The notes under the pieces: generated by a model
Seen by the model: the letters and a program-made list of their open reading frames with translations, nothing else
What the model was told of the DNA's origin: nothing
Databases searched by the model: none
Made by a program: the position numbers and the translations under genes
Part shown: positions 50,432-60,349 of the stretch, piece after piece
Numbering within the stretch: the first letter of the stretch is position 1
Layout: each line of letters starts with the position of its first letter
Origin: Corallococcus soli
GTDB taxonomy: Bacteria > Myxococcota > Myxococcia > Myxococcales > Myxococcaceae
Assembly (NCBI RefSeq): GCF_014930455.1
Contig: NZ_JAAIYO010000001.1
Location: 372,001-436,000, forward strand
DNA: 64,000 nucleotides
Direction: 5' to 3'

Positions 50432-52579
50432 TCAACGGCCTCCTGCGTCGTCCTGCGTCGAACTGCGCTTCCACTCCGCGAGGGTCGTGTTTGCGTCATC
50501 GACGTTCATCGTCTCGCGGGCGATGAGCCCGTGCTCAATCTCCGGCGGTAGGCATGGCTGGAACTTCGAGATGCGCGCGCGCTGCCCGGGATCGATGAGG
50601 CGCGCGGCGTCGGCCCAACCGAGCGGCGAGCGAGAGGCGAGCGCGTCGATAGCCTGCCGGAGCGCGACGATGCTCTCGGCGGCACCGTCGGCGAATGTGA
50701 TGAAGGTGTTGCCGGGCGAGACGCGCGCGCCGAACTCCTGCTCGAGCAGGCCCGCGAGTACGCGGTTGCCCGCGCCGCCGCCGAACGTCCACCAGCGACA
50801 GCGGCCGTCGGGTCCCTCTTCGAGGGGCAGTGCAGCGTCTTGGGTGAAGGAGTGCGATTCGCGTTGGGCTCCGAGGGCCGCAGCCGCGCGCTTCGACCAC
50901 GAGGGGTCGCTCTTCGAACCGCAGAGGACGCGACGCATGGCCTGGCACAGCGAGCGATCGAGGCTCACGGGCTGCCCGAACCAGCGCGGGTAGCCGCCCG
51001 CCTCGCCGGGCTCGACCGAGCAGGTGCCGCCCTTCCAGTCGATGCCTGCGATGCGCCAGGGGCGGCCAGCGAGGACGAAGTTCGGGCTCTGACGTTCCTT
51101 GTCTTGGAGGAACGACGCGTCGACGACTCCAACTTCCGTCTGGCCGTGCATCACCCGCAGCACGCGAGGTGTCGAGAACACGGCGTAGAGCTCGAGGAAG
51201 TTACGCGCTCCGTAGAGTTTTTCTCCTCGGGCGCCGAGCGCCAGCCGCGCGTCGGCTTCGACGAGGATGTCGTTGTCGACCATGTGTCGAACGATGGCTT
51301 CGCGCTCACTTGTCGAGACGTCACGAAACGCCGCACAGCCCTCGATCCAGTTCCACCAGGAGTGAGAAGCCGAGCCCTGCTCCTGCATCGCAAGCGCAAT
51401 GGCCTGATGCGCCAGCACGTGTGGCGACCACGCTGAAGGCCCCGCCGGTTCGACGTATCCGCTCCTGAAGAGGTCGATGATGGCGGCAGCGCGCAGGAGC
51501 GCGTCATCGTCGGTCGCGAGGAAGGTGCAGTTCGCCGTCGCACCGGCACGGCGGCCCGTGCGTCCCATGCGCTGGAGGAAGGACGAGACACTGCTCGGCG
51601 CGTCGATCTGAATCACATGGTCTAGATCGCCGACGTCGATGCCGAGCTCAAGCGCGCTGGTCGCGACGATGACGCAGTTGGCTCCTTCCTCGAAGGCCTT
51701 CTCGGCGGCCGTCCGCTGCGAGAGGGCGAGCGACGAGTGCGACAGGTAGACGTCCACGCCCTTCTGCGAGAGGCGATGCCCCAGCTCCTCGACACGTCGT
51801 CGGCTGTCGACGAAGACGAGCCGCCGCGTTCCCGGGTACAGCCGGTCAATGAGGAGCGCCGCGTTGTCGAGCGTGCCCACGAAGTCGAGCGCCAGCTCCG
51901 GCGGCTTGCGCGCGCTGCCCGGGTCGACGATGCGCTGTGGACGCAGGCTGCTCCCGCTAAGCCACGAGACGATGGTCTCGGGGTCGCCGACCGTCGCCGA
52001 GAGTCCGATGCGCTGCACATCCGCCTCGGCGATGCGGGAGATTCGCTCAAGCAACGCCACCAGGTGCGCGCCGCGATCGTCCCCCGCGAAGGCGTGAACT
52101 TCGTCGATGACGACCGCGCGAAGGTGGGCGAGGAAACGCCGCGCTGGAGTGCGCGTCGAGAGAAGCATCGCCTCAAGCGACTCCGGCGTGATGGCCAAGA
52201 GATCAGGAGGGTCGTCGATGAGGCGCTTGCGCGCGGGTTCTTTCACGTCGCCGTGCCACTTGCCGGCGCGCCGACCGATGAGCCCCGTAAGCTGCGAAAG
52301 CCGCGCCTCCTGGTTGTTGAGGAGCGCGCGAATCGGCGCGACGTAGAGCACGGAGACGCCGCGCCAATCCTCCACGTCCATCTTCGAGAGCAGCGGGAGG
52401 AAAGCTGCTTCGGTCTTACCACCTGCGGTGGGCGCGAGAACGACGCAGTTGGCGCCGTCGAGGATGGCTTCGATCGACAGAGACTGCACCGGACGCAGGC
52501 CGCTCCATCCCAGCCCATTCGCTATCTGGTAGCGAACGGCGGGGCTCAGGCGGTCGATGGCGTTCGGGCGCGTCGTCAC
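50432..52579 (-). CDS. brxHI: BREX type 2 helicase BrxHI (DEAD/DEAH-box, Lhr-like)
   Basis: This 715-residue superfamily-2 helicase has Walker A APTAGGKTEA (Lys55), Walker B DEVH (159-162), SAT motif in GLSATVGDP (about 193-201) and motif VI QRMGRTGRR (336-344). A C-terminal extension follows (about 430-715). It is the last gene of the coupled set, and its GTG start overlaps the brxD stop (GTGA). BrxHI is one of two helicase types in BREX systems and marks types 2 and 6; its exact task in phage blocking is not known. The C-terminal codons carry a short direct repeat (CCTGCGTCGT/CCTGCGTCGA). Confidence 0.85.
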   Translation of the reverse strand: MTTRPNAIDRLSPAVRYQIANGLGWSGLRPVQSLSIEAILDGANCVVLAPTAGGKTEAAFLPLLSKMDVEDWRGVSVLYVAPIRALLNNQEARLSQLTGLIGRRAGKWHGDVKEPARKRLIDDPPDLLAITPESLEAMLLSTRTPARRFLAHLRAVVIDEVHAFAGDDRGAHLVALLERISRIAEADVQRIGLSATVGDPETIVSWLSGSSLRPQRIVDPGSARKPPELALDFVGTLDNAALLIDRLYPGTRRLVFVDSRRRVEELGHRLSQKGVDVYLSHSSLALSQRTAAEKAFEEGANCVIVATSALELGIDVGDLDHVIQIDAPSSVSSFLQRMGRTGRRAGATANCTFLATDDDALLRAAAIIDLFRSGYVEPAGPSAWSPHVLAHQAIALAMQEQGSASHSWWNWIEGCAAFRDVSTSEREAIVRHMVDNDILVEADARLALGARGEKLYGARNFLELYAVFSTPRVLRVMHGQTEVGVVDASFLQDKERQSPNFVLAGRPWRIAGIDWKGGTCSVEPGEAGGYPRWFGQPVSLDRSLCQAMRRVLCGSKSDPSWSKRAAAALGAQRESHSFTQDAALPLEEGPDGRCRWWTFGGGAGNRVLAGLLEQEFGARVSPGNTFITFADGAAESIVALRQAIDALASRSPLGWADAARLIDPGQRARISKFQPCLPPEIEHGLIARETMNVDDANTTLAEWKRSSTQDDAGGR

Positions 52580-53889
52580 AAGTCGATCTCAATGTCATCC
52601 GGCTTCCTACCGGCGGCTGCAGCCTGTTCTTCGAGCGTGAGCTCGTCGGTATCAATGCGGATGTCGAGGTCCTTGGCCGGGTCGAACTCGGGAAACAGGT
52701 CGACGCGGTCGAGGATTGTGGCGACGAGCTTCCGCAGGAAGATGCGGGGGGCAACCCCCACCTTCCCACCGAGCTTCCCTGCGACCTCGTTGGCAAGCCC
52801 CGCGAGCACCGCGTCGGTCACGCGGGCCTTCATGCGATCGGGGTGGTTCGTCGGGTACAGGTCACGTACGCGGCGACCGACCTCAAGCAGCCGCTCCTGG
52901 TCGAACGGCGAGAGGCGCACCTGGACGTCGCGCGGGTTATCCCATCTGGCGTTCCCGGAGAAGTCGACGTGGAGGCGCTGGGCGAGCGGCGGCAGCCGCT
53001 TCACGCCATTCGGCCCGTCGAAGAAGGCAGGCGTGCCCGTGATGAGCACGTAGAGCCCAGCAAATCGCCCGCCGTAGAGGTCGTCGATGAGCTTGCGGAT
53101 CGCCTCGAGGCTCTTATCACGGCTGTCCGAGCGAACGCGCTGGATCGTCTCTACTTCGTCGAGGACGAGCAGGAGGCCCGGTCGCCCGCACTGTTGGAGC
53201 ACCGCGAGCAGGCCACGCAGAAAGCCGAGCGCGCCTGTGTGGTCGATCTCGCCCTTGATGCCCGCATGGCGCTTGATGTCCGCGCTGACGTTCGGCTGCC
53301 CCATCAGCCAGGCGATGAGCCCTTCGGCGAGCGCGTGGTCCTCGGCGACCTCCGCGGCGTGGTAGGCGCGAAGCACCGCAGCGTACTGCGGCTGCACGGC
53401 GCTCACGTCCTTGAGCCTGGCCTCGAGCAGAGCGCCGACCCCGGCCGCAAGCGCCTTCAGGTCATCGGGGTCGCGGAGCGTGCGGGACACCTCCTCTTCG
53501 AGACCCATGAGCCACTGGGAGATGACTGCGCGGAACGCGCCTGTGTCCCACTCCACAGTGCGCAGGCCTTCGGTCGCTCGGCGGTACACCGTCTCAAGTC
53601 GATGCAGCGGCGTGTCGCTCTCCGAGACCTGCACCTCGGCGACCGCGAACCCGTGTGCGAGCGCCTGCTGCTGGTACCAGCGCGCGGTGAAGCTCTTGCC
53701 GCAGCCGAAATCACCGCGCAGCGCCTTGAAGACGGCGCCGCCGGTCGCGCAGCGTTCGAGCTCCTCGCGAAGCGAGACCGCGAAGCGGTCGGTCCCCACG
53801 GCGAAGAGATCAAGTCCCCGGCGCGGAACCGTGCCCCGGCGCAGTGCCTCGATGACGTCTTTGCGGAGCAGCACGCTCGGCTCGCTCAT
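52576..53889 (-). CDS. brxD: BREX ATP-binding protein BrxD
   Basis: This 437-residue AAA-type ATPase has Walker A GDFGCGKSFT (59-68) and Walker B-like LLLVLDEVETIQ (about 239-250). BrxD is a core gene of BREX types 2 and 6. The C-terminal region is acidic and helix-rich (DELTLEEQAAAAGRKPDD). It starts at an ATG overlapping the pglZ stop (ATGA) and ends in a GTGA overlap with brxHI. The protein looks complete, without frameshift. Confidence 0.85.
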   Translation of the reverse strand: MSEPSVLLRKDVIEALRRGTVPRRGLDLFAVGTDRFAVSLREELERCATGGAVFKALRGDFGCGKSFTARWYQQQALAHGFAVAEVQVSESDTPLHRLETVYRRATEGLRTVEWDTGAFRAVISQWLMGLEEEVSRTLRDPDDLKALAAGVGALLEARLKDVSAVQPQYAAVLRAYHAAEVAEDHALAEGLIAWLMGQPNVSADIKRHAGIKGEIDHTGALGFLRGLLAVLQQCGRPGLLLVLDEVETIQRVRSDSRDKSLEAIRKLIDDLYGGRFAGLYVLITGTPAFFDGPNGVKRLPPLAQRLHVDFSGNARWDNPRDVQVRLSPFDQERLLEVGRRVRDLYPTNHPDRMKARVTDAVLAGLANEVAGKLGGKVGVAPRIFLRKLVATILDRVDLFPEFDPAKDLDIRIDTDELTLEEQAAAAGRKPDDIEIDL

Positions 53890-56654
53890 TCCGTCACTCC
53901 AAACTGCGAGAGCAGCCTCGCTTTGTGCAGAACGACCCGGCGGCCCGCTACGTCGTGTTCGACGATGGCAAAGCCGTCTGCGTTCAGGACCCCCATGCGC
54001 GCAACGGCGCCGCCAACCTGATGGGACCGCACACCGCACAAGCGCGCGAAGTCGGAGGAGGTCAGGCTGCCCCCCGCTTCAACAAGGACCGCGAGCCACG
54101 TGAGTACGCGCTCGACGTCGGGCTTCGGCACGCCCGCGACTTGCTGCGTGAAGAGCTTGGACGTTCGCAGGCGCGCGACGAGCGCGGGCTCGGTCGGCGC
54201 GTGCGGTGGCGCCGTCGGCGCCTTCGCGGAGCCCACCGGAATGAGCTGGAGCTGCGCCTTCGTCGTCGGCTGGGGCTGGACCGCGACGGGAGGTGCTGCG
54301 GGCCGAGCGATCTTGAGCCCCCACCAGTCGGGCTCCGGGAGCACGCGGCACGACAGCTCGACGTCCTCGCCCGCGACGCGATCAAGCCACTCGGGGCCAA
54401 TCAGGAAGGCAGGCGCCACCGCCTCGGCGAGCGAGAGCCCGCCGTGTTCGCCATAGTGCGGAGCGCGGTTTGCGATCGCGGTGTCCCACAGTGCAGCGAT
54501 GCCGACCGCCCCGCGAGGCTTCCATGAGGTCCGGGGCAGGAGGACCTCGCCGTCTTGCGGCTCCTCACCTTCGGCCAGCGCGCGCCAGCGGGCGCCACCT
54601 TCGCGTCCCGCCGGGATGCGCCCCCCCGCGACGCGCATCGCATCGCCCGCGACGTGCCCGTGGTCCGCTACGAGCAACACCGCGCGCTCCGCACCGTCGG
54701 CGGCGCTCAGCAGCGCTTCGAGCGGGAGAATGGGCGTCTTGCTGTAGTCGACGGCCACCTGGAGGCTGCCCTTGAGCTGCTCGTCGATGGCGTTCACGAC
54801 GACGGCGACGACGCGCTGGTCCCCCGCCACGGCCTGCTTCACCTCGTCGATGAGCTCGTGCCCCGCATGAATGTCGCGCCGGAAGAACACCTTGAGCGGC
54901 TCGTCGCCGACCAGCTCGCGCAAGTGCGGGTTCGTCGCCCAGCGCGAGTCGTCCTTGTCGGTGCCCTGGTCGCCGAAGCGTGGATCGGCCACGCCCGCGA
55001 AGAGCGCCGCGCGGCTCACTTCGGTCAGCGTGGGCGCAGCGGCGAGCACAGGTGGAATCGGGAGCTGACCGTTCCAGCCGGGCGTGCGCCACGCGATGGG
55101 GCTCCAGCGACGCTGGTCGCGCAGGCGCTGAAGTACCTGCACCGCCGCCGCGTAGCTCATGCCGTCCATCAGCACGAGGAGCAGGCGCCGATGGTCGCCG
55201 CCCTTGAGGAACTGCGCGACGACGCGCTTGGTGACGTGCTCGATGGGCAGCACCTCGTTCGAAGGCTTCCCGGCATCGATCCAGGCCACGTAGGCCTGGG
55301 CGAAGCGCCGGTCGTCGGCACGCGCCACCGCGTCAACGGCCTCGTACAGCCGACGCACGGCTGCCATCAGCGCGTCGCCAGCACCGCGCATGCCGCGCAG
55401 GCTCTGGCGCGCCCAGTCGAGGAAGCCGCCCTCCTCTGTGTAGCGGCGCGCGAGGTCGCTCACAGGCTGCCACGGAGTGCTGTGATCCGCGAGCTGAGGC
55501 CGTACCTTGCGCGCGAGCAGCCAGGCCGCGAGGCGCGCCGCCATCCTTCGCGCCTCGACGTGTTCCGAGCGGCGGAGCGCCTTGTCGAGGCGGTGGGCAC
55601 CCAGACGGTCGAAGGTGGTGAGCAAGGCTTCCATCGCGTCGGGGCCGGGCGCATCAACGAAGGCGGTGAGGGCGGCGGCGACGGCAACCTCGCGCGCGGC
55701 GTGGCCGGCAGGCAACCAGTCGCTCGCCGTCGCGAGCGCTGATGCCCCACCGTCCACCGCGTGCTGCTGAGCCTCATCAATGAGCCGCCGATCATAGGCA
55801 TCCTCGACGCTGAGCACCGCTTCGAGCAGGGCCTGCGCGGTTCCTCCGGCGTGCGCTCCCCGGACTTCGTTGGCGAGCCCCGGAGCGATGCTCGCGACCT
55901 GTCCGTTCACGAGACCGCGCAGGTATGCATCCTCATTCTGCTCAACGGCACTCAGCAGCAATAGCGCTTGAAGCGCCCGGTCGACGAGCCCCAGCTCCCA
56001 CGCGCGCAAGCCCAACACGCCGACAGCGGGAAGTCGCTCTTCGAGCCAGTCGAGAAGCTCGCGCCGCACGGCCCGCAGGAGGTCGTCGCCCTCGCAAGCT
56101 CGCGCGAACGCCGGGCCTGCGTCGGAGGTACGCACCCAACGCAGCCACTCGCTCGCGGTCTCGAGCGCGGCCTCAGGGATGCCGAACCGCGCTTCGAGCA
56201 CCCGCTTCCAGAGGTCGGTGCGCATGAGCCGAAGCCCCGTGACCTTTCGCAGCCCCGTGATGGCACCGGAGAGCGCGAGGCGCGCTAGCGCAGTGGAGGA
56301 GAGGCCCGGATCGACCTGGCGCGCTCCGAAGAGCGCGGCGAGCCGGGCGTCGCGCGCGACGTGGTAGATGCGCCCGCCTGCGAGCCGGCACGAGACGTCG
56401 AGTGGGAGCGCGTCCTCGGCCCAGTCGACGAGGTAGACGCTGCCCGCGGGGGGCGGCTCGCCTGGCGCCGGCAGCTTCGAGCGCAGCTCCAGCTCGCACG
56501 ACGTCGGGATGATCTCCCACGCGAGGCCGTCCAACTCGAAGCGGCCCGGCTGCCCTCGGCCGAAGAGCGCGAGCAGCTTCGAGCGATGGTCGCGCCGGAA
56601 CAGCCGCTCTACCTCCAAGCGAACGTCGGCCTCCGAGAGGAGCGGCGAGTCCAT
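53886..56654 (-). CDS. pglZ: BREX type 2 phosphatase-like protein PglZ
   Basis: This 922-residue protein has an N-terminal half of helical, family-specific sequence. The PglZ alkaline-phosphatase-superfamily domain spans about 480-780. Metal-binding motifs are visible as LLLVLMDGMSY (Asp near 496) and LLVADHGHVAGD (Asp-His near 663). A C-terminal winged-helix-like part (about 840-922) ends the protein. PglZ is the signature protein of all BREX types; metal-dependent nuclease or phosphatase activity has been reported for homologues. Its ATG overlaps the stop of pglY by one base (TGATG). An in-frame open stretch upstream belongs to another frame of pglY and is not used. Confidence 0.88.
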   Translation of the reverse strand: MDSPLLSEADVRLEVERLFRRDHRSKLLALFGRGQPGRFELDGLAWEIIPTSCELELRSKLPAPGEPPPAGSVYLVDWAEDALPLDVSCRLAGGRIYHVARDARLAALFGARQVDPGLSSTALARLALSGAITGLRKVTGLRLMRTDLWKRVLEARFGIPEAALETASEWLRWVRTSDAGPAFARACEGDDLLRAVRRELLDWLEERLPAVGVLGLRAWELGLVDRALQALLLLSAVEQNEDAYLRGLVNGQVASIAPGLANEVRGAHAGGTAQALLEAVLSVEDAYDRRLIDEAQQHAVDGGASALATASDWLPAGHAAREVAVAAALTAFVDAPGPDAMEALLTTFDRLGAHRLDKALRRSEHVEARRMAARLAAWLLARKVRPQLADHSTPWQPVSDLARRYTEEGGFLDWARQSLRGMRGAGDALMAAVRRLYEAVDAVARADDRRFAQAYVAWIDAGKPSNEVLPIEHVTKRVVAQFLKGGDHRRLLLVLMDGMSYAAAVQVLQRLRDQRRWSPIAWRTPGWNGQLPIPPVLAAAPTLTEVSRAALFAGVADPRFGDQGTDKDDSRWATNPHLRELVGDEPLKVFFRRDIHAGHELIDEVKQAVAGDQRVVAVVVNAIDEQLKGSLQVAVDYSKTPILPLEALLSAADGAERAVLLVADHGHVAGDAMRVAGGRIPAGREGGARWRALAEGEEPQDGEVLLPRTSWKPRGAVGIAALWDTAIANRAPHYGEHGGLSLAEAVAPAFLIGPEWLDRVAGEDVELSCRVLPEPDWWGLKIARPAAPPVAVQPQPTTKAQLQLIPVGSAKAPTAPPHAPTEPALVARLRTSKLFTQQVAGVPKPDVERVLTWLAVLVEAGGSLTSSDFARLCGVRSHQVGGAVARMGVLNADGFAIVEHDVAGRRVVLHKARLLSQFGVTE

Positions 56655-59600
56655 CACTCCGGCCTCCGCTTCCAGGCCGTGACGCGGATGGAGATGCGCG
56701 AGGCGTCCTTGCCCTCCGCTTCGAGTCGCTCGGCGAGCCCGCGCAGCGCCATGGCCGCCGACCTCGCATCTGCGAGGTCGTTCGACGATTCGAGCACGAC
56801 CTCCTCGTCCTGCATGGGCGGCTGCGGCCTCGTTGGCACCCGCAGCAGCTCGTCCGCGCGTCGGGTCAGGTCGCTGAGACCTTCGGCGAGCATCTTGTTG
56901 ACCTCGTCGGCGGCGAGCAGTGCCCCGAGGTCTTGCAGGAGCAGCTTCGCGCGCTCGCCACGCTCCGCGTCGCCGAGCAGCCCCTTCACCTGCCGCAGCA
57001 CGATCCACCGCGCGTCCTCCTGAAGGAGGCGCTTGCTCGCGCTCGAAGTGGTGAAGTCCCGCCCCATCGCGGCGATGGAGGTCTTCGGCGTGAAGCCCGC
57101 AAGGTCGCGCACGAGGGCCGCGCCGTCGCCTCGTCCAAGCTTCGCGAGCAGCGCCGCCGAAGCGCGAGCCGTGTCCAGCCGGGGTGCGTTCTCGGGCTCG
57201 GCCCAGTCGCGAATCTTGGGTTCGAGTGCGTCCGGCAGGTCGGCGGCGGCGCGCACCTCGTTCAGCTTCTCCTTCACCTTGTCAGCGAAGGCCGAGACGT
57301 TGCGCGCGCCCAGTGAGCGGCCGCCGATGGCCACACCGAACAGGTCACCCGCGCGGTTCAGCGCTTCGGTCCACTCGGCCTGCGTCGGCAGCTCGGGGCG
57401 CAGCAGCTCGACGTCGTCCGGGAGCTGACCCGGGCGCGGCAGCGAGTAGCGCCTACCGTCGCGCCGGAGGGTGCGACCGCTCCACGAGGCGTAGAGCGAG
57501 ATGAGCACGTCCTGGACCTCTCCGGGCAGGCCGCGTGTGCGCTGCGGATCGAGCCAGCCGCGCACGTCGCCGACAGCCGGCGTGTCGGTGCCGGCCTGCT
57601 GACGCTGCTGCTCGATGTCCTGGAAGGGGCGTTCACGCAGGAGCACCGCGACGTCGCCGGTCTCGGTAATGCCGAGCGGATCGGCGTAGGCGCGCAGGTC
57701 GTTGCGCTCGCCCTTCTCGACGTTCATGCGGCGGTCGCGCTCATCGAGCAGCTTCTCGACGAGGGAGCCGATCTTCTCCATGCGAGTCGCCGACACCGTC
57801 CCGTCGAAGCGCGGGTGGTGCGGGTACTTCTTTGACAGCATCGTGTCCACGACCTGCCGGAAGCCATCCTTCATCGTGCCTGCGAGCACCGCGCGGATGT
57901 CGAGGTCGCCGAGCAGCGGGATGAAGTGCTCGTCCACCGTACGCGACTGGTCGAGGTACGCGCTCCCGTTCGCCATCGCGAGTCCGTAGGCCTGGGACAG
58001 CGTGCGCTTCACCAGCGCCTCTTTCTGGGCGCGCAGGCTCGCGAGGTCAGCGCGCGTGGTCGACTGGTCCTCGACACGTAGGTGACCGAGGTACTTGCGT
58101 GGATCGCCGTCCAGGATGTGCTCCAGCACCACGAGTTCGCCCAGCTCGCGCTCAAGCGTGTGCGAGAAGAACGTCGGCAGCCAGACCACCGTGGGGTTCG
58201 CCGGCGCGTCGGCGGGGCGCGTGTCGCGGAAGCGCTCGACCGTGCGCAGGTCCTCATCGGGCCCGTGACCGCGCTCGTCGAACGGATAGTCAACGATGAC
58301 CTGCCACTCGTACTCGCGCGGGCAGGTCAACGTGGCGTCGTCCATCTCGCGGACGTTGCCATAGCGGACGCGGCCCTTGCGCCGCGTGCCGTGGAAGGGC
58401 AGCTCGGTCTCGACGACGGTGCCTTCGCTGTCCAGTTCGAGCGCCTGGAACAGGAGCCGCCGCATCGCGTTCTTGCGGGCGCCGCTCGTGTCGGCTTCGG
58501 CGGCCTGCGCGAGGATCGGCTGGAGATCGACGCCCGCGAGGTGGATGTTCACCTCGGGGTCGGCCTGCTCGCCCAGGCGGAGCGCGCCGACCTGGCTCGC
58601 CCAGTCACGCAGGCGCTGCGCGACCACCTGCATTTCGGCACCAGGGATGGGCGACGCGATGGTGCCGTGGTTCAAGTGGGCGAGCCGCTTCACGGTCAGG
58701 CCCTTGAACGGCTTGGTTTCCGGCACGAGCGCCGCCATCAGCAGCGTCTTGGCGAGGCGGTTGTCGTTGCGGCACATCTTCTGCGTGCAGCCGCTGCAAC
58801 CGAGGCGGCGGTCGTGGTCCTCTCGCAGCCGCTGGCACGCGGCCGGGTTGTCGGTGCTGTGCTGGCGCCGGATGATCGGCAGGAAGCTCTCGCGGTAGAG
58901 GTCGCGGGCGCGGTCGAAGCGCGCCTTCATGACCGGGTCGTCGATGGGATCTTCGCTCTCCGCGAGGGCGTCGAACGCGTCGCCCACGGGCACCACGCGG
59001 CCGGTCTCGAGGTCCGGCAGATGGTTGACCAGGAGCTCCATCAGGATGCGGATCGCGGTGCGCTCGCGTTGCAAGCAGTCCGACAGCGCGACAAGCGCTT
59101 CGACGAGCGCGGGCGAGAACGGGTAGACCTTCTTGAAGTCGGCCTCGTCGCCCTCGCTGCCGATGAGCACGCTCTGCGCTTGCCCGGCAGCCCGCCACGT
59201 CCTGGCGAAGTCATCAGCGAGGCGCTGCGCCGCCGATTCGTCCTTCGGGCGCACCACGCGGTGAGCAACGATCGCCGGGAGATTCGAGTCCGCGAGCGTG
59301 ACGGTCTCGAAGCGGCCGTCGTGGTGCGAGAGGTTGCGCGACAGCTCGTTGCGGACCGCGCCCTGCGCCTGCTCGCCAAGGAACTGCGAGAGGTCACGCT
59401 GGCGCGCGATGAAGCTCACGATGGGGATGGCGCGGTCGGCGTCCTGCGCCTCCTTGAGCTTCACCATCTTCTGCACCTCGCGGCCGACGAAGGGCAGATC
59501 GCTTGAGTTGCCCGCGAGCCAGAGCACCAACTCATCGAGGTACAGCACGATGGCGTCGAAGCCGAGCGACCTGGCATGGCGACTCATGACGCCGAGCCCG

Positions 59601-60349
59601 GTGTCCAGGTCAACGAAGCGTCCCTGCTGCGCGGTCCACGACGTGAAGAACGTCCGGACGAGGTCGCTGAACAGCCTGGCGCGCGGGCTCTGCGAGTCGC
59701 GGTCGCTCTCGCCGACGTAGGTGGCCGAGGCCGCCGCGTCGAAGCCCTGCGCGTCCCACTCGCGCTTCTGCGCGAGCTTGCCCCAGCCGCTCGCAGCCTG
59801 CTGAACGCCGCCATTCAGCTTCCCGAAGAACACGTCGTCGCCGAGCGTGCCGCGGAGGCGGCGCGCGTCGTCGAAGAGCCCCTGGTCGGCGTAGAGGGCG
59901 GGCGTCGGCGCGTCGGGGTGGTTCTTGGCCGCCCACGCGACGTAGGAGCCGAGGACCTTCGACTCCATGTCCTGCGCGCCGAGCATGTGGATCGGGAGCT
60001 GGAGGAGCTTCTTCTTGCCGATCCACTCGTTCTTGCCGCGCAGCGCGTGGAGCTCACCGCGGCTCCACGGCGCCGGGTGATCGGCGAGCATGAGGTCGAG
60101 CAGCGCCATGAAGTGGCTCTTGCCGGCGCCGAACGAACCGTGGAGGTACGCCGCCTGGCTGCGACCGTCGCGCAGCGCGCTGCCGATGATGGAGAGCGCG
60201 TGCTCGAAGGTCTGCATGATCTTCGGTGTGATCGCGTAGTCCCTCACCGTGCGCTCGGGGTTCGAGATGCCGCCCGTGAGGTCCTGGACGAAGTCGCCCT
60301 TGCGGACGGCCTCGGGGAGATCGAGAAGTTCGTGGATGAGGGTCGTCAT
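56654..60349 (-). CDS. pglY: BREX type 2 ATPase PglY
   Basis: This 1231-residue P-loop ATPase of the BrxC/PglY (DUF6079-like) family has Walker A GSFGAGKSHF (71-80) and a Walker B-like VLYLDELVLWL near residue 275. Large helical extensions follow. A cysteine cluster at about 505-527 (CQRL ... LGCSGCTQKMC) could bind zinc. The ATG overlaps the pglX stop (ATGA). PglY/BrxC is essential in studied BREX systems, probably as an ATP-driven coordinator of the methylation/exclusion complex. No frameshift is seen. Confidence 0.88.
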   Translation of the reverse strand: MTTLIHELLDLPEAVRKGDFVQDLTGGISNPERTVRDYAITPKIMQTFEHALSIIGSALRDGRSQAAYLHGSFGAGKSHFMALLDLMLADHPAPWSRGELHALRGKNEWIGKKKLLQLPIHMLGAQDMESKVLGSYVAWAAKNHPDAPTPALYADQGLFDDARRLRGTLGDDVFFGKLNGGVQQAASGWGKLAQKREWDAQGFDAAASATYVGESDRDSQSPRARLFSDLVRTFFTSWTAQQGRFVDLDTGLGVMSRHARSLGFDAIVLYLDELVLWLAGNSSDLPFVGREVQKMVKLKEAQDADRAIPIVSFIARQRDLSQFLGEQAQGAVRNELSRNLSHHDGRFETVTLADSNLPAIVAHRVVRPKDESAAQRLADDFARTWRAAGQAQSVLIGSEGDEADFKKVYPFSPALVEALVALSDCLQRERTAIRILMELLVNHLPDLETGRVVPVGDAFDALAESEDPIDDPVMKARFDRARDLYRESFLPIIRRQHSTDNPAACQRLREDHDRRLGCSGCTQKMCRNDNRLAKTLLMAALVPETKPFKGLTVKRLAHLNHGTIASPIPGAEMQVVAQRLRDWASQVGALRLGEQADPEVNIHLAGVDLQPILAQAAEADTSGARKNAMRRLLFQALELDSEGTVVETELPFHGTRRKGRVRYGNVREMDDATLTCPREYEWQVIVDYPFDERGHGPDEDLRTVERFRDTRPADAPANPTVVWLPTFFSHTLERELGELVVLEHILDGDPRKYLGHLRVEDQSTTRADLASLRAQKEALVKRTLSQAYGLAMANGSAYLDQSRTVDEHFIPLLGDLDIRAVLAGTMKDGFRQVVDTMLSKKYPHHPRFDGTVSATRMEKIGSLVEKLLDERDRRMNVEKGERNDLRAYADPLGITETGDVAVLLRERPFQDIEQQRQQAGTDTPAVGDVRGWLDPQRTRGLPGEVQDVLISLYASWSGRTLRRDGRRYSLPRPGQLPDDVELLRPELPTQAEWTEALNRAGDLFGVAIGGRSLGARNVSAFADKVKEKLNEVRAAADLPDALEPKIRDWAEPENAPRLDTARASAALLAKLGRGDGAALVRDLAGFTPKTSIAAMGRDFTTSSASKRLLQEDARWIVLRQVKGLLGDAERGERAKLLLQDLGALLAADEVNKMLAEGLSDLTRRADELLRVPTRPQPPMQDEEVVLESSNDLADARSAAMALRGLAERLEAEGKDASRISIRVTAWKRRPE

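Noticed and set aside
50246-50551. Plus-strand open frame of about 100 codons at the left end of brxHI
   Set aside because: It overlaps the helicase C-terminus, has no motif and lacks a Shine-Dalgarno; its amino-acid mix is Ser/Cys/Arg-rich and shadow-like.
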